Assembly (NCBI RefSeq): GCF_000302595.1
Contig: NZ_JH947126.1
Coordinates: 30,444-94,443, forward strand
Reading direction: 5' to 3'
DNA from: Pedobacter arcticus A12
GTDB lineage: Bacteria; Bacteroidota; Bacteroidia; Sphingobacteriales; Sphingobacteriaceae
DNA: 64,000 nucleotides
Positions 1-10,216 of the stretch are shown here, in pieces. The position numbers and the translations under genes were made by a program. Each line of letters starts with the position of its first letter. The stretch's first letter is position 1. A model generated the notes under the pieces. It ran no database searches. It saw only the letters and a list, made by a program, of their open reading frames with translations, and was not told the DNA's origin.

Positions 1-954
1 AGAGCCTTAACAGACAGTTACGAAATCAATGTTGAAACAAAAAAGCGAGTAAAGGCATTAGCAGAGGAGCTAAATTACCAGCCAAATCCCTTCGCGGCAT
101 TTTTGCGCAAACATATTAGTAAAACAATAGCCTTAATTATTCCCGAAATTTCAAACAACTTTTTTTCTTTGGTGATTAAAGGAGTAGAAACAATTTGCGC
201 AGAAAAAGACTACTATGTGCTTATTTATGAAACTCATGAAGACTATAAAAAAGAGGTGCGCATAACCAATCATTTAATAGGAGGTAGGGTTGATGGCGTT
301 TTGATTTCTGTAAACTCTGAAAGTGACAATTGCCAGCATCTGCAAGAGCTGGTAGATAGAAACGTTAAAATGGTGATGTTTGATCGTGTGGTTGAGAATT
401 TTAATGCTTCAAAGGTATACAGTGATGATTATGACAGTAGTTTTGCAGGTGTAAGCCATTTGGTTAACCGAGGTTGCAAACGCATACTTTTTTTAAAAGC
501 CGGTGATAAACTCTCTACCATGCACCAGCGGGAAAAAGCATATTTTGATGTTTTGGAGAAGAATAACTTACCCAAAGATCCTTCATTTGTTAAATCGTTT
601 GTACCTTCTAAAGAGATTGATTTAGAAGATTTAACAAAGTTTATCGTAGAAAAAAAGCCAGATGCTATTTTCTGCTCAGTAGAACGTTTGGCTATTGGAT
701 GTTACGATATTTGCAATAATCTGGGTTTGAATATTCCTAACGATATTAAAATCATCACATTTTCCTGTCTAAACGTTGCCAGACTGTTAAATCCTTCTTT
801 ATCAACAATATCGCAACCTGCGTTTGAAATTGGAAAAACCGCAGCTAGGCTTTTGCTAGACGAAATTGAAGGTAAAAACTTAGCTGATGGATTTGCTAAC
901 CTAAGTTTACCCTCAACTATTATTAAAAGAGATTCGACCAGAAAATCACTTTAG
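1..954 (+). CDS. LacI-family transcriptional regulator (5' end outside window)
   Basis: Frame 1 is open from base 1, and the first residues RALTDSYEINVETKKRV followed by ALAEELNYQPNPFA are the end of a LacI helix-turn-helix and its hinge. The true start therefore lies left of the window; the TTG at 103 is not the start. Residues after about 35 (KTIALIIPEISNNFFSLVIKGVE) begin the periplasmic-binding-protein-like effector domain typical of sugar-responsive LacI proteins. The stop overlaps the convergent pabB stop by 4 bp. Ligand and targets cannot be read from the sequence. The protein may regulate genes to its left, or act on the glycan region to the right. Confidence 0.9.
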   Translation, partial: RALTDSYEINVETKKRVKALAEELNYQPNPFAAFLRKHISKTIALIIPEISNNFFSLVIKGVETICAEKDYYVLIYETHEDYKKEVRITNHLIGGRVDGVLISVNSESDNCQHLQELVDRNVKMVMFDRVVENFNASKVYSDDYDSSFAGVSHLVNRGCKRILFLKAGDKLSTMHQREKAYFDVLEKNNLPKDPSFVKSFVPSKEIDLEDLTKFIVEKKPDAIFCSVERLAIGCYDICNNLGLNIPNDIKIITFSCLNVARLLNPSLSTISQPAFEIGKTAARLLLDEIEGKNLADGFANLSLPSTIIKRDSTRKSL

Positions 955-2204
955 GTCAAAATAGCGAGGATTGCTTTAACTTTTAATAAGCATTCTTCAT
1001 ACTCTAGACTGGGAATAGCGTAATAAGTAATGGCGCTACCCACCTGAAAGGAAAGGTATTTATTAGTTTCATTATATAAAATCGTCCTAATAATTACGTT
1101 GAAATCAAAATCACCATTCGGAGAAAAGTAGCCCACGGCTCCAGAATACATTCCTCTTTTTGTATGTTCAAATTGCTCCATTAATTCCATGGCTTTAATT
1201 TTTGGAGCACCTGTCATACTTCCCATCGGGAATGTATTTCTTATAACTTGTACACTGTCTAGTTCAGTTTTTTTAATACAAATTATAGTAGATATTAGGT
1301 GATGAACTTGTTTAAAGGTATGAACACCAAACAGTTTTTCAACCCTTACTGAGCCTTCCTGTGCCGATTTTGTAAGGTCGTTTCTTACCAAATCTACAAT
1401 CATCACGTTTTCTTGTTGCTCTTTGCTACTTTCCTTTAATTGAGCGATAATTTTATCATCTTCCTCATCAGTTAAACCTCTTTTAGCAGTACCTTTTATG
1501 GGCTGTGAAATTAGTTTTTCGCCACGTTTAGCCAAAAAACGTTCTGGTGTAGCCGCAATAATATGCCGATCAAACCACTTAAAGTAGTTTGAAAATGGGG
1601 TAGGAGATTGACTGTTGAGTTGGCGATAAGTGTTTAATGGATCAATTATAGCATCACTAGCGTAGAACTCCATACAGAAATTAGTTTCGTAAATATTGCC
1701 GATACTAATTTGATGGATAATTTGCTTAACCGTATTTATGTAATCTTTTTTACTAAAGCGTTGCTGAATGGCTAGTTTTTTGGCTTTTACCGGCTTTTGA
1801 ACCACGACACTGTTAATCGCGGTCCAAATTTCATCAGCGTTTTCGCTGATGATTTCTAACTCTTTATCTTTTAAAATTAAAATATGCTTGGGTACAAAAA
1901 AGAAAGCATCAGGGAATTCAATATAATCGGTATTGTTAGAGCTAAGTGGCTCGATATCATTTTTTAAATCGTAACCAAAACCTCCAAAAATCCAGCTATT
2001 TTGGTGTTTTAGGTTAAATGCACTTATCTCTAAAAAAGAGTTGGTTTCTACAAAATCTGCAGGGTCGGCAGCGATTGCAAAATCAAATTTCGTATAGGGG
2101 TCGGGATATGAATTAGAATCTAAAACACAGTAAACCTTAAAATTGGATGCCCAACTTTGTGCCTTAGCTTTAAATTCTTCTAAATTATTAAGGTGCAAAA
2201 TCAT
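951..2204 (-). CDS. pabB: Aminodeoxychorismate synthase component I (PabB-like)
   Basis: This is a chorismate-binding enzyme of 417 residues that would make 4-amino-4-deoxychorismate for folate, with a glutamine amidotransferase partner not present here. The C-terminal chorismate domain shows PIKGTAKRG near residue 235, VMIVDLVRNDL, and FPMGSMTGAPK. The lysine in PIKGT (about K237) is the residue that separates PabB from anthranilate synthase TrpE, which has alanine there. The N-terminal region is shorter and more divergent, as is common for Bacteroidota PabB. The 82 bp to the stress-protein gene may contain its promoter. An anthranilate synthase assignment is less likely because of the lysine. 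Confidence 0.85.
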   Translation of the reverse strand: MILHLNNLEEFKAKAQSWASNFKVYCVLDSNSYPDPYTKFDFAIAADPADFVETNSFLEISAFNLKHQNSWIFGGFGYDLKNDIEPLSSNNTDYIEFPDAFFFVPKHILILKDKELEIISENADEIWTAINSVVVQKPVKAKKLAIQQRFSKKDYINTVKQIIHQISIGNIYETNFCMEFYASDAIIDPLNTYRQLNSQSPTPFSNYFKWFDRHIIAATPERFLAKRGEKLISQPIKGTAKRGLTDEEDDKIIAQLKESSKEQQENVMIVDLVRNDLTKSAQEGSVRVEKLFGVHTFKQVHHLISTIICIKKTELDSVQVIRNTFPMGSMTGAPKIKAMELMEQFEHTKRGMYSGAVGYFSPNGDFDFNVIIRTILYNETNKYLSFQVGSAITYYAIPSLEYEECLLKVKAILAILT

Positions 2205-2286
2205 ATACCTCGCTAAATTAGAATAAGCTTCGCTAAATCGGAGTAATTTTAAAATTTATAACCCGAAAAAACTTCAAAAAGCACAA

Positions 2287-2754
2287 TTAACTATTGCTTG
2301 GAATAATTAAAACCGGGCAATTGGCATGACGGGTTACACTTTCTGCAACAGAACCAGAAATAAAGTGGTCAAACCCTTTTCTGCTGTGTGTGCCCATAAT
2401 AATCATCGAGAAATTCTGTTCCTTAGCTAGCGATACAATCTCACTGGTAACATCGCCAATCAGAATATATTCATCTACAATTGTTTCCGGAGCAAACTTT
2501 AGCTTTAGATCCGCAAAAAGTCTTTCCGCATGTTCTTTCTGTATGTCCATTACATTTGGCAAAATCATCCCGGTATCTCCTAAAATAGGGTCTCCTGTAA
2601 TGTTTGTGGCTACTGGAATTTGTGTAATATGTACTAAAGAAACGGATGCGTTTAGCTTTTTAGCTAAGGCAAATCCATAATCTGCAGCGTGATATGCATA
2701 TTTCGAATCGTCAACTGCAATTAAAATACGCTCGAATGTTTGTAAATTTTCCAT
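2287..2754 (-). CDS. Universal stress protein (UspA family)
   Basis: A single-domain Usp of 155 residues, the usual size. It has the N-terminal strand ILIAVDDSKYAYHAADYGFALA and a C-terminal nucleotide-loop region MGTHSRKGFDHFISGSVAE, followed by CPVLIIP. The usual ATP-binding pattern is G-2x-G-9x-G(S/T); here the second glycine is serine (GTHS), so nucleotide binding is uncertain. The product is cytoplasmic. It starts back-to-back with the NlpC/P60 gene, so the short interval 2755-2806 must hold both promoters. Confidence 0.9.
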   Translation of the reverse strand: MENLQTFERILIAVDDSKYAYHAADYGFALAKKLNASVSLVHITQIPVATNITGDPILGDTGMILPNVMDIQKEHAERLFADLKLKFAPETIVDEYILIGDVTSEIVSLAKEQNFSMIIMGTHSRKGFDHFISGSVAESVTRHANCPVLIIPSNS

Positions 2755-2806
2755 GTTAAATCGATTTATACTAAATTACGCAAAATTCAGACCACCTTAT
2801 CTTTCT

Positions 2807-3653
<847 letters not shown>

Positions 3654-3688
3654 TTTGAAGGGTTGAGTTTTTAAAAATTGAACAGAGA

Positions 3689-4246
3689 ATGAAAAAGCAG
3701 TTATCTATAAATCAAAAAACGGAACTTTTATTGATTCTTAAAACACGGTTTGAGAAAAATAGTAAAAGGAACCCAAACTTAGACTGGGCGAAAATTCAAA
3801 CAAAATTGGAAAACCACGAGCTAAAGTTATGGTCTTTAAATGAGATGGAAATAACTGGAGGTGAACCAGATCTTATTGCTTTTGATGAGCATACTGACGA
3901 ATATGTTTTTTGCGACTGTGCTATTGAGAGTCCGAAAGAAAGACGCAGTTTATGTTACGACCATAAGGCGCTAGGTGCAAGAAAAGAAAATAAACCTAAA
4001 AACTGCGTAGAAGACGTAGCGAAAGAAATGGGTATTGAACTTTTAACCGAAGAGCAATACCAGAACTTACAAAAATTGGGAAACTTTGACAACAAAACAT
4101 CTAGCTGGGTACAAACGCCAGAACCCATCAGGAAATTAGGTGGTGCGATTTTTTGTGATTTCCGTTATGGAACGGTTTTTACTTACCACAACGGCGCCGA
4201 ATCTTATTATGCGTCAAGAGGATTTAGGGGAATTTTAAGGGTTTAG
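3689..4246 (+). CDS. DUF4256 family protein
   Basis: A soluble protein of 185 residues without signal peptide or membrane segment. The pattern LEWSLNEMEITGGEPDL-like (here LWSLNEMEITGGEPDL), then FCDCAIESPKERRSLCYDH and a C-terminal SSWVQTPEPIRKLGGAIF...YASRGFRG, is what I associate with DUF4256 (Pfam PF14066). No function is known for this family. It stands alone on the plus strand, behind the TTAG microsatellite and about 170 bp before the hybrid regulator. Confidence 0.8.
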   Translation: MKKQLSINQKTELLLILKTRFEKNSKRNPNLDWAKIQTKLENHELKLWSLNEMEITGGEPDLIAFDEHTDEYVFCDCAIESPKERRSLCYDHKALGARKENKPKNCVEDVAKEMGIELLTEEQYQNLQKLGNFDNKTSSWVQTPEPIRKLGGAIFCDFRYGTVFTYHNGAESYYASRGFRGILRV

Positions 4247-4414
4247 GATATTTATTGAATGATAGAAGTAGTGAGTTTTAAATAGTCTAAAAAGGAAGAG
4301 ATTGTTGTTTGACTTCCCAGCTGTACGTTCCATCTTGTTTTATACAATTATTGCATTCGATTCTCAAAAAGGTAATATCTTTATCAAACCTAATTTACTA
4401 AACCAATAAAAAGA

Positions 4415-7400
4415 ATGCTGCTTTTTAAACCATGCTATAAAGTCAATATAAAAAAAGCAGTTGCGAAGCACACAACCGTCTTTTTATTATTTACGTTATG
4501 CTTATCGGCAACAGCTATCGCTCAAAATACCCAAATTTCGTTTGATAAGCTTACGGTAGAATCGGGCTTATCACAAAGTGGCGTAATAGCTATTACGCAA
4601 GATAGTATGGGGTTTATGTGGTTCGGCACTAAGAATGGGCCTAATAGATACGATTCTAAGCGATTTGAAATTTTCAAACACGACAGGAAAGACAGTACTT
4701 CCATCAGTAGCAACCAAAATGTAAATAGTTTACTAACAGATAGTAAAGGAGATTTATGGGTAGGTACGCAAAATGGTTTAAACAAATATATTCCAGAAAC
4801 TAAATCTTTTAAAAGGTATTTTAATATACCAAACGATAAATCGAGTTTGAGCAATAATACCATTAGGTGTTTGTATGAAGACAAGGTTGGAAACCTTTGG
4901 ATAGGTACAGAGAACGGCTTAAATAGATTGAATGTTAACGGTAAATTCGATAGGTTTTTTTGCCAGGGCTCACCTGGTGATGGCTTGGTCAACAAGGTTA
5001 TCAAAGCAGTTTTTCAGGCTAGCAATGGTGTTGTATGGGTGGGTACACAATTTGGTTTGGTAGCGCTAACCGAAAAAAACAATAGTTATAGCTATAAAAC
5101 CTATTTTCATGATGATGCAGACATTACCAGTCTTTCGGATAATGATATCCATACTATTATAGAAGATAAAGAGCGAAATTTATGGATCGGGACACACTTT
5201 AGAGGAGCTAACCAGCTAAAGCAGGGTACAAGCGGATTTACACATTTTACATCAGAAAACAGTGGTCTCGTTAGTAATATTATCCGAAAAATAATAGTAG
5301 ATAAACATGGAAAACTATGGTTTGGAACGTTAAACGGGATTAGTATTTACGACCCCGCTACGAAAAGTTTCCAAAACCAAACCCATAATCCCGAAGATCC
5401 CAAAAGTTTGAACCAGAACTCTATTTATGATATTTATGAGGACAGGACCGGTTCTGTTTGGGTAGGTACTTTTTACGGTGGCGTAAATGTTTATCACCCA
5501 AACGCAATCAATTTTCGTGTTTTTAAGCATTATTCTTATAAAAGTTCTTTAAGCAGTAATATTATTAGCGTATTAACAGAAGACAAGTTTGGAAATCTTT
5601 GGGTTGGTACCGAAGCCGAAGGGTTAAACCATTTCAATAGAAAGACGGGACTGTTCACGAATTTTAGTGTGGAAAAGGGTAAAAACTCTGTGAGTTCTAA
5701 CCTTATAAAAGCCATTAGTATTGATTCAAAAGAAAACCTGTGGATCGCTGCTTACGACGGAGGTGTTGATTATTTTGATACCAGAAAAAATGTTTTTAAA
5801 CATTACAATATATCAGACAATAAAATAGCAAGTATAAAACGCATCACTTACATATTAACAGATTCGCAAAAACGAGTTTGGGTGGGTACAAAAGGGAGGG
5901 GACTCTTTCTTTACAATATTTCCACAGATTCATTCAACCCCTTAAAAACAAGTACCAATAAGTATCATTTGCCAGCAAATAATATCAACTGTTTGTACAT
6001 GGATAAGGAAAATACACTTTGGGTGGCAGCAGATGAAGGGCTTTTTTTTATAAAAGAAAATGCAAAAAGTTTTGTAAGAGTAATACTTAACAATAGCACC
6101 TATTTTAACCAAGTTAGTTTTATTACACAAAGTTTTAATGGTGAAATGCTGTTTGGTGGATATAACGAGGGGCTTGTTTTTTATAATCCGGTAAATAGAA
6201 AGTTTAAATTATACACCACAAAAGATGGGCTTCCATCAAATACAGTTGCAGGAATTATTGAAGATAACCAAAATAGAGTTTGGGTTAGCACAGACAAAGG
6301 CTTGGCCTTGCTGAAAAAAGGATTTATAAGAGTTTATGACCGTAACGACGGCTTACCGGGTAACGTTTTTAATTACCATTCTGCTTTAAAGGATAGTAAT
6401 GGCACTTTGTTTTTTGGTGGATACAATGGTTTGGTAAGTTTTAATCCAGCCGATATTTTGGACAATAAGATAGCGCCCAAAGTTGTTTTTACCAGTTTGA
6501 GACTGTTTAATAAAGAAGTACCGGTAAAGGAAGGTAATCCTGTTTTATCAAAATCGTTAAATAAAACGGAGGCCTTAGTGCTAAATTATCAGCAAAATGT
6601 TTTTAGTATCGATTTTTCGGCCTTAAATTTTGTAAAACCTAAAAAGAACAAATATGCTTATAAACTTAAAGGGTTTGAGCGGGACTGGAACGAAGTTGAA
6701 GAACCTACGGCAACGTTTACCAATTTGCCTGATGGGAAATACACTTTATTGGTGAAAGGCAGCAATAATGATGGTGTTTACAACGACATACCTGCAAGTT
6801 TAGAAATAATTATAAAACCACCATTTTGGCGTACTTGGTGGGCATATCTGGTTTATATACTGGCGTTTTTAGCCTTGCTTTATTTGGTGATGAGGTTTTT
6901 GCTGATTAGAGCTTTATTAAAAAGAGAGCATAATATACATCAGATGAAGTTAGATTTCTTTACCAATGTATCGCATGAAATACGTACGCCACTTACCTTG
7001 ATTTTAGCTCCTTTAGAGAAAATAATTCAAGATACGCAGAATAATTTCGCACTTAAAAAGCAGTTGCTGGTTATCGATAAAAATGCAAAACGTTTAATGA
7101 GACTGGTAAACGAGCTCATGGATTTTCGAAAAATTGAAAGTGGGAAAATGCAACTTAACCTATCGGTAGGTAACATTGTGAGTTTTGTAAACGAAATTTA
7201 TTTATCATTTCAACAATTGGCGCAACAGCAACAGATCAATTATACCTTTAAAACCGACCAGCAAGATATAGAGCTTTATTTTGACAAAGATCAGTTAGAA
7301 AAAGTGATTTTTAACCTGTTATCAAACGCATTTAAGTTTACAGCGCAACATAATGCAGAAGTTGCGGTAGAAATCAGTCAGCAAAATCAGCATATCTATA

Positions 7401-8488
7401 TCAGAATAAAAGATAACGGCGAAGGAATTGCAGAAGAGGATAGCGCTAAGCTTTTTACAGATTTTTATCAAGTGCCAAACCATCAACAACGTAATATAGG
7501 TACGGGTATAGGGCTGGCATTATCAAAAAGTATTGCAAAGCTACATCATGGCGATCTGGTTCTGGAGCAAAATGTCGATGATACCAGTTTCTGTTTATCA
7601 TTGATGACAGGTACTTCGCAGTATAAACCAGAGGAAATAGCTATTGCAGTTTCGTTTGAGGAGACTAGTTTATTTCAACTCAATAAAAATCTCGAAGAAA
7701 TTGCTGTTGATGAGTTAAAGAAAAAAACATCGATTGTTGGCAACTTACCTTTGTTGCTGGTGGTTGATGATAATAAAGATATTAAAGATTTTATTGTAAA
7801 CACGCTTAATCCATTTTATCAAGTTATACACGCTAACGATGGTAAAGAAGCATTGTTGCTTGCTTTTGAAAAACTGCCAGATGTAGTAATAAGTGACGTA
7901 ATGATGCCTGAAATGGATGGCTTTGAACTTTGTTCGAGATTAAAGACAGATATTAGAACCAGTCATATCCCTGTGGTATTATTGACGGCCAGGTCTAGCG
8001 AACTGCATGAGTTAGAGGGTTTAAAAACCGGAGCTGATGTTTACTTAACCAAACCGTTTAGTGTTACAAAACTTCTGGTTATTGTAAGTAACCTCATTGC
8101 CTTACATCAAAATATGCGGGAGAAATTTTCGCAACAGTTTTCATTGGAGCCTACAACGATAAAAATAGAATCTTCTGATGAGGAATTTTTAAATAAAGTA
8201 TTGAGTTTGTTAGAAGATAACATCAGTAATTCAGAGTTTAACGTAAACCTTTTTGCATCCGAAATAGGAATGAGCACTTCAGTTTTTTATAAAAAGATTG
8301 ATGCGCTTACAGGCTTAACCGTTAACAACTTTATAAAATCTATCAGACTAAAAAGAGCGTTTCAGCTGTTGCAACAAAAAGCTGGCAACGTTTCTCAAAT
8401 TGCTTATATGGTTGGTTTTAATGATGCACAGTATTTTAGTAAAGAGTTTAAAAAGCAGTATGGAAAACCTCCGTCTCACTATGTTTAA
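4415..8488 (+). CDS. Hybrid two-component system regulator (HTCS)
   Basis: This one-protein sensor and transcription factor typically controls a polysaccharide utilisation locus. Its 1357 residues run in order: signal peptide to about A35-Q36; a periplasmic sensor made of repeated regulator-propeller blades (many copies of the form GNLWIGT or LWVGT) to about residue 700; a Y_Y_Y domain (about 730-800); one membrane segment (WWAYLVYILAFLALLYLVMR, about 807-828); HisKA with phospho-acceptor His854 in NVSHEIRTP; HATPase with NLLSNAFKFT, DNGEGI and GTGIGLALS; a receiver with VVDDN and phospho-acceptor Asp1161 in ISDVMMPEMDG; and a C-terminal AraC helix-turn-helix (QIAYMVGFNDAQYFSKEF). All catalytic residues are present, so it should work. 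Being first in the glycan region, it is the best candidate activator of the SusC/D operon, presumably sensing an oligosaccharide in the periplasm. Confidence 0.96.
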   Translation: MLLFKPCYKVNIKKAVAKHTTVFLLFTLCLSATAIAQNTQISFDKLTVESGLSQSGVIAITQDSMGFMWFGTKNGPNRYDSKRFEIFKHDRKDSTSISSNQNVNSLLTDSKGDLWVGTQNGLNKYIPETKSFKRYFNIPNDKSSLSNNTIRCLYEDKVGNLWIGTENGLNRLNVNGKFDRFFCQGSPGDGLVNKVIKAVFQASNGVVWVGTQFGLVALTEKNNSYSYKTYFHDDADITSLSDNDIHTIIEDKERNLWIGTHFRGANQLKQGTSGFTHFTSENSGLVSNIIRKIIVDKHGKLWFGTLNGISIYDPATKSFQNQTHNPEDPKSLNQNSIYDIYEDRTGSVWVGTFYGGVNVYHPNAINFRVFKHYSYKSSLSSNIISVLTEDKFGNLWVGTEAEGLNHFNRKTGLFTNFSVEKGKNSVSSNLIKAISIDSKENLWIAAYDGGVDYFDTRKNVFKHYNISDNKIASIKRITYILTDSQKRVWVGTKGRGLFLYNISTDSFNPLKTSTNKYHLPANNINCLYMDKENTLWVAADEGLFFIKENAKSFVRVILNNSTYFNQVSFITQSFNGEMLFGGYNEGLVFYNPVNRKFKLYTTKDGLPSNTVAGIIEDNQNRVWVSTDKGLALLKKGFIRVYDRNDGLPGNVFNYHSALKDSNGTLFFGGYNGLVSFNPADILDNKIAPKVVFTSLRLFNKEVPVKEGNPVLSKSLNKTEALVLNYQQNVFSIDFSALNFVKPKKNKYAYKLKGFERDWNEVEEPTATFTNLPDGKYTLLVKGSNNDGVYNDIPASLEIIIKPPFWRTWWAYLVYILAFLALLYLVMRFLLIRALLKREHNIHQMKLDFFTNVSHEIRTPLTLILAPLEKIIQDTQNNFALKKQLLVIDKNAKRLMRLVNELMDFRKIESGKMQLNLSVGNIVSFVNEIYLSFQQLAQQQQINYTFKTDQQDIELYFDKDQLEKVIFNLLSNAFKFTAQHNAEVAVEISQQNQHIYIRIKDNGEGIAEEDSAKLFTDFYQVPNHQQRNIGTGIGLALSKSIAKLHHGDLVLEQNVDDTSFCLSLMTGTSQYKPEEIAIAVSFEETSLFQLNKNLEEIAVDELKKKTSIVGNLPLLLVVDDNKDIKDFIVNTLNPFYQVIHANDGKEALLLAFEKLPDVVISDVMMPEMDGFELCSRLKTDIRTSHIPVVLLTARSSELHELEGLKTGADVYLTKPFSVTKLLVIVSNLIALHQNMREKFSQQFSLEPTTIKIESSDEEFLNKVLSLLEDNISNSEFNVNLFASEIGMSTSVFYKKIDALTGLTVNNFIKSIRLKRAFQLLQQKAGNVSQIAYMVGFNDAQYFSKEFKKQYGKPPSHYV

Positions 8489-8643
8489 AATGAGATTTAA
8501 GTTTAAAAACTGACTTTTAAGAATGTTCTGCAGGTTGATTTACTTTTGTCACATTCATCTGTTTCGCACAATTTGGCGTTATAAAATTTGAAAATAACTG
8601 TGCAGCTACCTCCGAAGGAAACCGAAATATTATGCAGTACTTT

Positions 8644-9849
8644 CTAAGTGCTAAATTTATAAAGCTCTTTACCTTTATCGTCAATTACTAAGGCAGTTAA
8701 AGCTTTTTCGTTTGCTGTCAAGGTAATCAAAGTGCGTTCTCCTTCTTTAGGTCCGCCTCCAATAATCATCGGAAAGTTATGGTCTTTTTGCGCTGGGTAA
8801 AACCCGTGTTTATGGGTATGTCCGCATATCATTAGGTCTATTTTATGTTGGTTAAATAAAGTGCCAAATAGTGCTCTACAATGTAAAGTACCATGCAGTT
8901 TGTCTGAGTGGTAATGAGGAATGTGCATGACCACCACTTTATATTTAGCTTTTTTAAAAGCTTTACTTTTTAACTGTTTCTTTAACCATACCGCTTGTAT
9001 CTCTCTATATGAATCGAAATCTGCGAAACCAGAATATTCTTTATGGTTATCTTCTTTATCTTCTCCAGTATCTAAGCAAATAAAATGTACCGGTCCGCGG
9101 GTAAATGTAAAATATTGAGCTTTGTTTACATTTTCAAAATAACTTGGGAGCTGTCGGGCAAACTTTCCGCGAACTTCATGATTGCCTCTTAGGTAAATAA
9201 ACGGTATTTCGGTAGAGAAAGTTTCTGCACATGGATTTAGTAAATTTGCAACAATTTGAGCTTCATCCGTTTGATAATTAAACATATCGCCATTGAGCAC
9301 CACAAAATCGTAAGGATTTTTGCCGTTCAACCCAATCAGGTGACCAATAGATGCTGGCCTGTCGTGGATATCATTCATTATCAGTAAAGTGACTTCTTTT
9401 TCTTGCTGGCTTACGGTTTTAAAGCTGTAAATTTCGCTTCCTATCGTAGTGCCGAATTTAATTTTGTAGGGTTCGTAGCTTTCAAAATCTTTAGAAAAAA
9501 CCTTGTAATAATAACGTTTTCCGGGTTTAAGCCCGTTTAGCGTAATACCGTGAACACGGTTGTTCGCCTCAATCAAGCCTAAATTAGAGGCTTGTGCTTT
9601 GTTGCCTAATTGCTCATCCAAACCATACTCCACCCAGCTGTAGCAAGGTTTATTGGTAATCCATCTTACCGTAATTTTATCTTGAGATACGTTCTGTAAA
9701 TAAGGCTTTGTTGTAAATGAATGATCTGTGTCAGCATTGGGTTCGATTTCTTTTGCATTTAAGTCTCTGCCACCTCCCAAACTTATTACGGCGCTTGTAG
9801 TTAATGCAATATTCAGAAAACTTCTTCTCTTTAATTTCAGATCGTTCAT
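8644..9849 (-). CDS. Tat-exported metallophosphoesterase with N-terminal fibronectin-like domain
   Basis: 401 residues. The N-terminus has a twin-arginine signal (KRRSFLNIAL, then a hydrophobic stretch). Residues about 45-145 look like the fibronectin-type domain of purple acid phosphatases (TKPYLQNVSQDKITVRW, GLKPGKRYYYKV). Residues about 150-380 form a calcineurin-like metal site: NDIHDR, LNGDMFN, RGNHEVRG, VVMHIPHYH and GHTHKHG. It should be a periplasmic phosphomonoesterase or phosphodiesterase; the substrate is unknown. It is convergent with the HTCS and divergent from GH95. It may belong to the glycan region or be an unrelated neighbour. Confidence 0.85.
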   Translation of the reverse strand: MNDLKLKRRSFLNIALTTSAVISLGGGRDLNAKEIEPNADTDHSFTTKPYLQNVSQDKITVRWITNKPCYSWVEYGLDEQLGNKAQASNLGLIEANNRVHGITLNGLKPGKRYYYKVFSKDFESYEPYKIKFGTTIGSEIYSFKTVSQQEKEVTLLIMNDIHDRPASIGHLIGLNGKNPYDFVVLNGDMFNYQTDEAQIVANLLNPCAETFSTEIPFIYLRGNHEVRGKFARQLPSYFENVNKAQYFTFTRGPVHFICLDTGEDKEDNHKEYSGFADFDSYREIQAVWLKKQLKSKAFKKAKYKVVVMHIPHYHSDKLHGTLHCRALFGTLFNQHKIDLMICGHTHKHGFYPAQKDHNFPMIIGGGPKEGERTLITLTANEKALTALVIDDKGKELYKFST

Positions 9850-10216
9850 GAGTACGTTTTGGTTTATTTAACTTAAAATATTGATTATTATTCACTTATT
9901 TAGATAAGTGAAGTGCAATGACTTGCATACAAGTTCAAATACGAACTATTCCTTTAGAGCTTCTTCCTTACCAACAGCTATTTATGTACAAATCTCGCTC
10001 ATAAATCGAAGATTATAAGAATGTTTTTTAGCTTAGTATTAAGGATTCTTACCCAACTCGGTACTAACATTCTTTTTTTCGTTTCTTTTGCTGAGATTGC
10101 TCATATAGCTTATCAAAATGCCAGAATAGGTAAAGAATACCTCAACTTAAATTTCGTAATTGCCCAATTGGTATCGTGGATGATGCTATGTAAGATTAAC
10201 AGTTAGAGAGATAGAT
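9850..10216. other. Divergent intergenic region before GH95
   Basis: 367 bp between the divergent phosphoesterase and GH95 genes, presumably holding both promoters. A 61-codon open frame (10021-10206) is not convincing as a gene. A weak match to the ATTAGC-type direct repeat seen at other sites lies at 10027-10053 (TTTAGC, then CTTACC 21 bp further on). Nothing else was recognised. Confidence 0.4.

Noticed and set aside
10021..10206. 61-codon open frame before GH95
   Set aside because: No recognisable family, and it lies in the expected promoter region; hydrophobic stretches arise easily in AT-rich DNA.
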